NCBI GenBank assembly: GCA_964384465.1
Contig: CAYLLT010000001.1
Location: 1-64,000, forward strand
Reading direction: 5' to 3'
From: CAYLLT01 sp964384465
GTDB lineage: Bacteria; Planctomycetota; Phycisphaerae; UBA1845; PWPN01
DNA length: 64,000 bases
In this document: positions 1-7,160 of the stretch, one piece after another
How positions within the stretch are numbered: position 1 is the stretch's first letter
Layout: each line of letters begins with the position of its first letter
Made by a program: the position numbers and the translations under genes
Notes under the pieces: generated by a model
Told to the model about the DNA's origin: nothing
Database searches by the model: none
The model's input: the letters and a program-made list of their open reading frames with translations, nothing else

Positions 1-639
1 CGGCGCGAGAATGTGCTCGCCGAGGCGTGCAAGTCGCTCGGCCCGGACGCCTCATACCGTGTTCAGGATGTCCGCAGGTTTGATGAGAACGACGCGCTCG
101 TGAAGTCGATCAGCATCGAGCTTGGTCAACCGACGATCCTGGTCAACAACGCCGGCACTCATCTGAAGAAGCCGGCCGCCCAGACCGGTGTTGACGAATT
201 CAAAGCGGTGATGGATACGCACGTCTTCGCCGCCCACAGCCTGTGCCGGTCGGTTCTGCCGGGCATGGTTTCGGCGAAAAAGGGGTCGATCCTCTTTCTC
301 GCTTCAATGACGTCATATATCGGCATGCCGAAGGTGATCGCCTACTCCGCCGCCAAGAACGCGTACGTCGGCATGGTCCGCACGTTGGCCGCTGAATACT
401 CCGCCGACGGCGTGCGCGTCAACGCGGTGGCGCCGGGCTGGATCCAAACACCCATGCTCGATCAGGCACTCTCGGGAGACGAGCCGCGGCGTAACCAGAT
501 CCTCAGCCGCACGCCGATGAAGCGATTCGGTGAGCCCACAGACATCGGCTGGGCCGCGGTGTACCTCTGTTCTCCCGCCGGCAGGTTCGTCACGGGTTGC
601 GTCCTGCCGGTTGATGGCGGCGCAAGCATCGGTTTCTGA
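1..639 (+). CDS. Short-chain dehydrogenase/reductase, 5' truncated by window edge
   Basis: The frame is open from base 1, so the start codon and the N-terminal TGxxxGIG nucleotide-binding motif lie outside the window. Visible SDR landmarks are NNAG (NNAGTH), the catalytic Ser in the LASMTS segment, the YSAAK catalytic Tyr/Lys motif, the VNAVAPGWIQTPM segment after the active site, and the C-terminal VDGGASIGF. It is a classical NAD(P)-dependent SDR, most like the 3-oxoacyl-ACP reductase/glucose dehydrogenase/gluconate 5-dehydrogenase group. The substrate cannot be read from sequence. It runs convergently toward the fucosidase, with 28 bp between the two stop codons. Confidence 0.93.
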   Translation, partial: RRENVLAEACKSLGPDASYRVQDVRRFDENDALVKSISIELGQPTILVNNAGTHLKKPAAQTGVDEFKAVMDTHVFAAHSLCRSVLPGMVSAKKGSILFLASMTSYIGMPKVIAYSAAKNAYVGMVRTLAAEYSADGVRVNAVAPGWIQTPMLDQALSGDEPRRNQILSRTPMKRFGEPTDIGWAAVYLCSPAGRFVTGCVLPVDGGASIGF

Positions 640-667
640 TTGTTTTTCACTTCAAGGCAGCAACGGT

Positions 668-1984
668 TCACTCAGGCTCGGAGGCACAGATTTCCGTGAT
701 CGGTCCATCCAGTTTGAGTACCACGATCGTATCCGTTTCCTGCCGTTCGGATGGGGGAATTGAGATCGTGATTCTCTGTTCGATTTGCTTGACTTCCGCC
801 GTACCACCGGTCAAGACGGAGCTGGCTACGATTCTCGGTTTGATCGCGGGTAATGTGAGCCGCTCGCCCGCCCAATTGAGAATGTGCACGTAAATCGTAT
901 CGCCTTTGTGTGTGCTCACCCCCCAGGAGCCGGGCCTGAACGGACCGCCGCGGGTGCCGTAAATGCTTTGGCCGTATTTGCTCAGCCATTCGCCCATCGC
1001 TTCGTAGATCGCCACTTGCCGCGGCTCGATCGGGCCGCTGGGCATGGGGCCGGCGTTCAGCAGGAAGTTCCCGTCGCCTCCGACGCATTTAACCAGTGTT
1101 TGTATGCATTCGGAGAGCGATTTGAGCTGCTCGTCAGGCTTCCATGACCATTGCAGACCCAGGGTCATGCACGTCTCCCACGGGCGATCGGTCTGGAAGT
1201 TTCCGATTTTCTGCTCCGGCGTGTCAAAGTCGCCGGGCAAACCCGCCCGGTTGTTGATCAGCACCCCCGGCTGGAGTCGGCGAATCATTTTGAACAGGTT
1301 CTCGGCATCCCAATCCTCGGCTACGCAGTGCAGACCATCGAACCAGATAATGTCCACTTTCCCGTACCGCGTGCACAGCTCTCGAAGTTGTCCGTGCAAA
1401 TACTGAATATAACGCGCGTGGTTTTCGGTCCGGTAGTCCGGATGATGCCAATCGGGCTGCGAATAATAGAATCCCAGTTTGATGCCCGTTTCATGGCACG
1501 CTTGCGCGACTTCGGCGGTCACGTCCCGCTTGAACGGGGTATTGGTGATTTTGTAATCACTTAACCGGGTGTCGAACATGCTGAAACCGTCGTGATGCCG
1601 CGTGAGAAAGACCAGATACTTCATCCCCGCCGCCTTGGCGACGGCGACCCATTCCTTGGCATCGAACTCGGTGGGGTTGAACTGCTTGTACAGATTGTCG
1701 TATTCGTCAACGGGGATGGGGGCCTTGCGCCAATCCCCGATGGCATCGCCCCGGCGTTCGCCCCGCCGGGACCAACCGATCTCCGTCCCCTTCAGGCTCA
1801 CCGGTCCCCAACAAACCATCATGCCGAACTTCGCGTCGCGAAACCACTCCAGGTCTTTGGGCCTCGCGCGCAGAAAAACCTCTGCCGGCCGTGTCGCGGG
1901 AGGGGCGTCACCGGCGGCGGTGATCGTCGGCCCCGCCAGAACCAGGCCGGCACATGCGATCAATCTGATCAACGGGATGTTCAT
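668..1984 (-). CDS. Secreted alpha-L-fucosidase, GH29 family
   Basis: About 438 aa. The ATG at 1984 is preferred over an in-frame upstream ATG at 2023 because a GGTGGAG ribosome-binding site lies just upstream and a signal peptide follows (MNIPLIRLIACAGLVLAG...). The mature protein has GH29 hallmarks: WFRDAKFGMMVCWGP near the N-terminus, LTRHHDGFSMFD, YYSQPDWHHPDY, and IIWFDG, which carries the Asp expected to be the catalytic nucleophile. The C-terminal ~90 residues look like the family's beta-sandwich. The protein should release terminal alpha-L-fucose from glycans outside the cytoplasm. The assignment to GH29 is firm; linkage specificity is unknown. Confidence 0.93.
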   Translation of the reverse strand: MNIPLIRLIACAGLVLAGPTITAAGDAPPATRPAEVFLRARPKDLEWFRDAKFGMMVCWGPVSLKGTEIGWSRRGERRGDAIGDWRKAPIPVDEYDNLYKQFNPTEFDAKEWVAVAKAAGMKYLVFLTRHHDGFSMFDTRLSDYKITNTPFKRDVTAEVAQACHETGIKLGFYYSQPDWHHPDYRTENHARYIQYLHGQLRELCTRYGKVDIIWFDGLHCVAEDWDAENLFKMIRRLQPGVLINNRAGLPGDFDTPEQKIGNFQTDRPWETCMTLGLQWSWKPDEQLKSLSECIQTLVKCVGGDGNFLLNAGPMPSGPIEPRQVAIYEAMGEWLSKYGQSIYGTRGGPFRPGSWGVSTHKGDTIYVHILNWAGERLTLPAIKPRIVASSVLTGGTAEVKQIEQRITISIPPSERQETDTIVVLKLDGPITEICASEPE

Positions 1985-2351
1985 GGATGTCTCCACCTGG
2001 CGGTCAATGAATGAAATCGACACTTCCCCGGTGACCGTGTGGTGGGCTCAGTATCCACCCTCAACAGGAGCGGAAATTTGGCGCCTCATTGCCGACCGAC
2101 AAAGGATGTCCGCGCTACATGTTGACACGGACATCGACACTTCTATCGTACAACTGTGCTGCGAACAAGAGCAATCACCAATCACGGCCAAACTGGGCCG
2201 CGTGACGCGTAAGGCGGTGCTTGTTGGAATCAAGGTGGGTGTTCCAGGAGGGGTGGCCCAGGTTTTCAAACCTGGGGGAGCGATTGCAAACCGCGGCTGA
2301 ACGTGTGCGACATTCATTCCGTCACGAAACCGCTTATCGAAGGAGCCATTA
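1985..2351. other. Intergenic spacer between divergent fucosidase and RraA-like genes
   Basis: 367 bp between divergent start codons. It must hold both promoters, but I cannot assign convincing -35/-10 pairs. The only clear structure is the palindrome at 2257-2276. An 89-codon minus-strand frame covering 2048-2317 is low-complexity and reads through that palindrome, so I do not call it a gene. Confidence 0.5.
2257..2276. repeat. 20-bp perfect palindrome (9-bp stem, 2-base loop)
   Basis: CCCAGGTTT and AAACCTGGG are separated by TC. It is preceded by GTGG, as in several other small palindromes of this window (5812-5830, 16353-16372), which suggests one class of dispersed element whose stem sequence varies. 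Confidence 0.7.
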
Positions 2352-2996
2352 ATGAATCTGGCGGATCGACTGGAACAGTGTTACAGCGGCGCCATTTATG
2401 ATGCGCTGCGCGCGATGGGAAGGGCCGACTGCGTATTGCCTCATTCGATTCGTCCGCTGGACCCCACCAGGAAGCTGGCCGGGAAGGTATACACAGTCAG
2501 TGGACACGTGGACGAATCCCTGGATCCGCATCAGACGCTGTTGCAGTGGACCGCCCTGTTGTCTCGAGCGCCGGCCGGCAGCGTCGTGGTTTGCCAGCCC
2601 AACGACTCAACACTCTCGCACATGGGCGAACTGTCGGCGGAGACATTGCAGTTTCGTGGCGTGCACGGCTATTTGGTTGACGGCGGTTGCCGCGACAGCG
2701 AGTTTATCCTTCGCATCGGCTTTCGGGTCTTCTGCCGGTATTTCACGCCGGTCGATGTGGTCGGGCGCTGGGTGGCCGACCGTTTCGGCGAACCGATCGA
2801 GATCGGCCAGGTCACCGTCCGGACCGGCGACTACGTTCTTGCGGATCGTGATGGCAGCGTGGTGATACCCGAAGCCCTGGCGGAGGAAGTGACCGCCGAA
2901 GCCGAGCAGGTGATGCGCACGGAGAACCTGGTTCGCAAGGCGATCCTCGCGGGCGTCGATCCGCAGGCGGCGTATCTGCAATATGGCAAGTTCTGA
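2352..2996 (+). CDS. RraA family protein (HMG/CHA aldolase-like)
   Basis: 214 aa, with an AAGGAG ribosome-binding site eight bases before the ATG. It carries the RraA fold signature: an internal VDGGCRDSEFI segment equivalent to the G-x-R-D metal/substrate site of 4-hydroxy-4-methyl-2-oxoglutarate aldolases, and a C-terminal DYVLADRDGSVVIP block typical of the family. Members are either metal-dependent aldolases/oxaloacetate decarboxylases or RNase E inhibitors; the intact GxRD motif favours an enzyme. The stop codon overlaps the next gene's start by 14 bp, so the two are probably co-translated. Confidence 0.88.
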   Translation: MNLADRLEQCYSGAIYDALRAMGRADCVLPHSIRPLDPTRKLAGKVYTVSGHVDESLDPHQTLLQWTALLSRAPAGSVVVCQPNDSTLSHMGELSAETLQFRGVHGYLVDGGCRDSEFILRIGFRVFCRYFTPVDVVGRWVADRFGEPIEIGQVTVRTGDYVLADRDGSVVIPEALAEEVTAEAEQVMRTENLVRKAILAGVDPQAAYLQYGKF

Positions 2997-5436
2997 ACGG
3001 CGGAATGAGTCGACGAGGCGACCTGACCAGGGCGCGCGTCTGAAGGCGGCTGTCGGCGAGTTCCCTTCGGTCCGAGCGCTCAGTGAGGATGGTCGCGCCC
3101 CTCGGTTGGGTTGGACCGCGCTGGGGATCTTCGGTTTCGCCCTCGCGGTACGCGCCGTACACCTCTGGCAGATCCAGGCGTCGCCGGTCAGCCATCTGCT
3201 GTGGGCGGATGCGCGAAACTACGACGAATGGGCTAGAACGATCGCTGCGGGCGACTGGATCGGAAAGGGCGTGTTCTATCAGGCTCCCCTGTATCCCTAC
3301 TTCCTCGGTGTGATCTACAAGGTGTTCAACGGGAGCTTGCTTGCGGCTCGAATCTGCCAGGCCATGATCGGGTCCGCATCGTGTGTCCTGCTGGCCGCCG
3401 CGGGTTGCCGTTTTTTTTCGCGGCCGGCGGGCCTTCGCCACGCCGGAGCGGCTACGGCCGTGCCGTCGACGGCACCGCAGGCGGGCGTGCTGGCTGGACT
3501 GATCCTGGGGCTTTACACGCCGGCCATCTTCTACGACGGGCTGATTCAGAAATCGGTGCTCGACCTGTTCTTTCTGTGCCTGGTGCTGTGGCTGCTCAGC
3601 CGGATGGTTGACGAACCACGTCCTGGGTTATGGGCGTGGGCCGGTTTGGCCACCGGATGCCTCATCCTGACGCGCGAAAATGCGGCGGTTTTTGTTGTCG
3701 TCATCTTGGTGTGGCTTTTCATACGTCGTCCAGCGCCGGTCAGACCACGTCTGGCGTCCGCGGGAGTTTTTTTGCTCGGGTTGACGGTTGTGCTGCTGCC
3801 GGTTGCCTTGCGCAATCAACTCGTCGGCGGCGAGTTTCATCTGACCACGTCGCAGCTCGGCCCCAACTTCTACATCGGAAACAACGAGCACGCCGACGGT
3901 ACGTACATCCCCTTGCGCACCGGCCGGGGAGACCCGCTGTGCGAGCGTCAGGATGCCACCGACCTTGCGGAATCGGCATGGGGGCGACGCCTGACGCCCG
4001 CCGAGGTTTCGCACTATTGGGTCGGCCGTGCGCTGCACTTTATCGCTTCGCATCCGGGCGACTGGCTCAGGTTGATGGCTCGCAAATTCGCGCTGACCTG
4101 GAACGCGGTCGAGCTTGTCGACGCGGAAGACCAGTACACCTTCGCGGAGTGGTCCTTACCGCTGCGCTGGGCGGGGTATGTCTGTCACTTCGGCGTGTTA
4201 GCGCCCCTGGCGCTGCTCGGTGTGTGCCTGACCTGGCCGCAGCGCGGCCGGTTGTGGCTGCTCTACGCGATGCTCGGCGTCTATGCCGCGAGCGTGGTGA
4301 TGTTCTATGTGTTCGCGCGATATCGATATCCGCTCGTCCCGTTCCTGGTGCTGTTCGCCGCGGCGGGACTTGCCGCTCTGCGGTCATTCCTTGGCGCCCG
4401 TTCGTATCCGCGCATCGTCGGATGCGCTGCGGCGGCACTCATCGCGGCCGGGTTGTGCAATTGGCCCATGACGTCCAAGACAGCCATGCGGGCGGCGACG
4501 CTGGCGAACATCAGTAACGCCTTCCTGTTCCGCGGGGAGTTGGAAAAGGCCGTGGTGTACGCTCGCCGGTCGCTGGAGCTGGACCGCGATGTACCCGAAA
4601 TTCATTACGCTTTGGGGAATGCGCTGGCCGAGAGCGGCAAGCTGGACGAAGCCATCACGTATTATCGGCAGGCGCTGCGAATGGCCCCCGACTATGTTGA
4701 CGCGATGACCAATCTGGGGGTCGCCCTGACCGAGCAGGGCAAATTGGACGAAGCGATTGATTATTTTCGGCAGGCACTGCGGATCGATCCACAACGGGCC
4801 AGGGCCATGAACAACATGGGCCTGGCGCTTTTGAGACAAGACAAACTGGACGAGGCGGTGAGTTGTTTTCGACGTGCTCTCCAGGCCGACCCTGACGACA
4901 TCGACGCGCACCGCTATCTCGCGAATGGGCTGGCCAGACAGGGCCGCGTAGACGAAGCAATCGAACATTATCGAAGCGCGCTCAAGCTCAATCCCCAACT
5001 GCCTGACGCTCAACTTGGACTGGGGATGGCGTTGAGCGAGGGGGGCGGATCGGAGGAGGCACTCGCGCATCTGCGCGAGGCCCTGCGTATGAATCGCGAC
5101 TCCCCGGTGTTTTTGACTCGGGTCGCATGGCTTCTGGCCACCAAGCCGGGATGGGACCCTTCCACCAGCGGCGAGGCGATCGGCCTGGCCCTGCGGGCAG
5201 TTGAGTTGACCGGAGACCGGGACGCCGAAACCCTCGACGCCCTGGCGGCGGCGTACGCGGCCGCGGGTCAGTTCGACCAGGCGGTGACCACCGCGCAGCG
5301 GGCACTCGAACTTCCTCCGGCAGGCAAACCGGAATGGCTCGACAGCGGCATCCGTATGCGGATGGAACTCTACAGGCAGGCGAAACCCTATCGCGAGTCG
5401 ACGCCCGCGCCCGCCACCACGCGTCCGGGTCCATGA
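2983..5436 (+). CDS. Multi-pass membrane protein with GT39/ArnT-like N-terminus and C-terminal TPR domain
   Basis: 817 aa. A cytosolic leader of ~40 residues is followed by roughly ten hydrophobic segments (residues ~45-500). The early loop (LLWADARNYDEWARTI) has the acidic residues expected of PMT/ArnT-type glycosyltransferases (GT-C fold). Residues ~530-720 are five or more tandem TPRs of 34 aa (A-L-x-x-x-G-K-L-D-E-A-I-x-Y-Y-R-Q-A-L), followed by a degenerate helical tail. It overlaps rraA by 14 bp (start at 2983). Likely role: lipid-linked sugar transfer or protein glycosylation scaffolded by TPRs; the donor is unknown. It resembles in plan the TPR membrane proteins at 20588 and 40254 but is a different sequence subgroup. 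Confidence 0.82.
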   Translation: MASSERRNESTRRPDQGARLKAAVGEFPSVRALSEDGRAPRLGWTALGIFGFALAVRAVHLWQIQASPVSHLLWADARNYDEWARTIAAGDWIGKGVFYQAPLYPYFLGVIYKVFNGSLLAARICQAMIGSASCVLLAAAGCRFFSRPAGLRHAGAATAVPSTAPQAGVLAGLILGLYTPAIFYDGLIQKSVLDLFFLCLVLWLLSRMVDEPRPGLWAWAGLATGCLILTRENAAVFVVVILVWLFIRRPAPVRPRLASAGVFLLGLTVVLLPVALRNQLVGGEFHLTTSQLGPNFYIGNNEHADGTYIPLRTGRGDPLCERQDATDLAESAWGRRLTPAEVSHYWVGRALHFIASHPGDWLRLMARKFALTWNAVELVDAEDQYTFAEWSLPLRWAGYVCHFGVLAPLALLGVCLTWPQRGRLWLLYAMLGVYAASVVMFYVFARYRYPLVPFLVLFAAAGLAALRSFLGARSYPRIVGCAAAALIAAGLCNWPMTSKTAMRAATLANISNAFLFRGELEKAVVYARRSLELDRDVPEIHYALGNALAESGKLDEAITYYRQALRMAPDYVDAMTNLGVALTEQGKLDEAIDYFRQALRIDPQRARAMNNMGLALLRQDKLDEAVSCFRRALQADPDDIDAHRYLANGLARQGRVDEAIEHYRSALKLNPQLPDAQLGLGMALSEGGGSEEALAHLREALRMNRDSPVFLTRVAWLLATKPGWDPSTSGEAIGLALRAVELTGDRDAETLDALAAAYAAAGQFDQAVTTAQRALELPPAGKPEWLDSGIRMRMELYRQAKPYRESTPAPATTRPGP

Positions 5437-5775
5437 CCATCCCGGCGGCCGGCCCAACAAAAGTATTCAAATTAACCGGCGAGCCCCGTCACACCCGACG
5501 GCGGTGCCGTGGCCGGACGCCGGTGCCACACTACGATTTTCAAGTCATGAAACCGCAGGCCCCTCCAGCGCCGCCTGTCACTGACGAAGTCCCCCATAGC
5601 CAAGCCTGTGCACCGCGCGATCGGTGCGCTGCATCCGGGCGGCCGCCTCCGCGACAGGCCATCAGTTTACTAAAATGTGCTTTCCATTGTCTACAGAATT
5701 CCTTTTAAATTCCGGCGAAACCTCCTTTATTTGACGGTACGGCTTGAAAAACCCTCGATTTAATGTGACAGCGCT

Positions 5776-5877
5776 AGCAGCCTGTGGTAGAAATGCTGCT
5801 GAGCAGCGTGGCACGGGCATCTTGCCCGTGAAAACACGGCTTGGAAGGCCTTGCCATGACTTCTGCCACGGACTGCT
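5776..5877. repeat. Composite palindromic element: 17-bp outer stem enclosing hairpins
   Basis: The outer arms 5776-5792 and 5861-5877 pair over 17 positions (14 Watson-Crick, 2 G-T, 1 mismatch). Inside lie GCTGCTGAGCAGC (5794-5806) and CACGGGCA-TCT-TGCCCGTG (5812-5830). The same plan of an outer stem with two inner hairpins recurs at 41932-41988 and 42614-42666. Confidence 0.65.
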
Positions 5878-5893
5878 AGTTGGCGGTTTCTTT

Positions 5894-5959
5894 GTAGCGG
5901 CCGGGCTCCGTACCGGCCGTTCTCCAGCGTGGACGGCCGGTACGGAGCCCGGCCGCTAC
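5894..5959. repeat. Perfect 27-bp inverted repeat with 12-base loop
   Basis: Arm 5894-5920 is the exact reverse complement of arm 5933-5959; both contain the core CCGGGCTCCGTACCGGCC or its complement. There is no T-run on either strand, so it is not a standard terminator. It lies 17 bp after the composite element at 5776-5877. Confidence 0.9.
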
Positions 5960-6223
5960 GAAGAGGAGGCGATCCAGCGCTGTCATATTAACGCCGGCGT
6001 AAAGCCCGCCCGCCTGACGGATCGCCGCGACGAGCCGAATACACGGAGCCGGCTGGTGTCGAGCCGGTTCTCATGAGATAACCTTACGGGTCAGCCCCAA
6101 TACCCTCGCGATGCCATGCCCAAACCACCATTTTCAATTTCCTCCGTATCAGGGTCTACGCCGCATCACACGCCGACGCCGGCGTATGACGGACATCCAT
6201 GCTTTCTGACCAGCCCGCGCGAT

Positions 6224-6250
6224 CTGACACGATTTTTAGTAAAGTATAAT
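6224..6250 (+). promoter_or_regulatory. Candidate sigma70-type promoter for the isocitrate-lyase family gene
   Basis: A perfect TATAAT at 6245-6250 is preceded by CTGACA at 6224-6229, which is five of six matches to TTGACA but with a short 15-bp spacer. The expected start site would leave a leader of about 20 bases carrying the GGAGA site of the gene starting at 6279. Confidence 0.45.
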
Positions 6251-6278
6251 CAGTGACTTGGTGCCGCGGAGAAAACGC

Positions 6279-7160
6279 ATGCAACCGGCCGATCAACTTC
6301 GTCAGCGTGTGGTGGACACGTCGCGCGGGCCGCTCCTGCTGCCCGGTGCGTACAACGCGCTCACGGCCAAGGCCATCGAGCGGGCCGGCTTCGAGGGCAT
6401 CTATCTTTCCGGCGCGGCATTGGCCAATTGCGTTTACGGCCTGCCGGATGTCGGTGCGACCACGTTGACCGAAGCGGTCTCCCATGCCACCGCCATCGTG
6501 CGGGCGGTAAGCGGTCTGGTCGTCAGCGATGCGGATACCGGATTCGGCGAGGCCATCAATGTGGCCCGGACGGTGGAGGCGTTCGCCGCGGCCGGCGTGG
6601 CCGGGATTCACATCGAGGATCAGATCCTGCCCAAAAAGTGCGGGCACCTGGAGGGCAAGGAGCTGCTCGCGCCGGAGGCCATGTGCGAAAAGATTCGTGC
6701 CGCCGCTGCGGCGAGGAACCAGATTGCGGCAACAAGTTGCCGCGGTCCTTCCGATTTATTCATCATCGCCCGGACGGATGCGCGCGGTGTGAACGGGCTG
6801 GACGACGCCATCGACCGCGCCCGCCGCTACGTCGAGGCGGGGGCGGAGGCGATCTTTCCAGAAGCGCTTGCCTCTAAAGAAGAATTCGCTCAGTTCGCCC
6901 GCCAGGTCCGCGTCCCGCTGCTGGCCAACATGACCGAGTTCGGCAAATCGCCGCTTCTGAACGTCAACGAATTACACGCGCTGGGTTATCGTATAATCAT
7001 CTATCCGATGACGCTCGTGCGGGCTACGATGAAGACGGTCGAGCAGCTCCTGGCCGATCTGAAACGCGAGGGCACACAGGCCGCCTGGCTGGACCGCATG
7101 CAGACGCGGGCGGAATTGTACGATCTGCTGGATTACGACGGCTTGGGAAATACGACGTAA
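6279..7160 (+). CDS. Isocitrate lyase/PEP mutase superfamily enzyme (methylisocitrate-lyase-like)
   Basis: About 293 aa from the ATG at 6279, chosen over the TTG at 6258 because GGAGA lies eight bases upstream. Superfamily motifs: LPGAYNALTAKAIERAGF, the Mg-binding DADTGFG, the HIEDQ strand, and the KKCGHLEGK active-site loop with the catalytic Cys. IIARTDAR and AEAIFPEAL also fit. The sequence separates it from PEP mutase (Cys loop present) and places it with 2-methylisocitrate lyases and related carboligases. The specific substrate is unproven, since no prpC/prpD neighbours are present. The next gene starts immediately after its stop codon. Confidence 0.85.
   Translation: MQPADQLRQRVVDTSRGPLLLPGAYNALTAKAIERAGFEGIYLSGAALANCVYGLPDVGATTLTEAVSHATAIVRAVSGLVVSDADTGFGEAINVARTVEAFAAAGVAGIHIEDQILPKKCGHLEGKELLAPEAMCEKIRAAAAARNQIAATSCRGPSDLFIIARTDARGVNGLDDAIDRARRYVEAGAEAIFPEALASKEEFAQFARQVRVPLLANMTEFGKSPLLNVNELHALGYRIIIYPMTLVRATMKTVEQLLADLKREGTQAAWLDRMQTRAELYDLLDYDGLGNTT

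Larger units (their letters stand above)
5437..6278. other. Repeat-rich intergenic region without a supported gene
   Basis: 842 bp. It holds two palindromic elements (5776-5877 and 5894-5959) and a promoter-like site at its right end. A 110-codon frame at 5744-6076 translates through both palindromes (giving the GTGILPV peptide often produced by such repeats) and is rejected as a gene. No terminator with a T-run was found after the membrane-TPR gene. Confidence 0.6.

Noticed and set aside
2048..2317. 89-codon minus-strand frame upstream of the fucosidase
   Set aside because: It has no ribosome-binding site, reads through the palindrome at 2257-2276 and has no domain-like pattern.
5744..6076. 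110-codon plus-strand frame
   Set aside because: It translates through palindromic repeats (GTGILPV peptide and the 27-bp inverted repeat); repeat-derived, not a gene.
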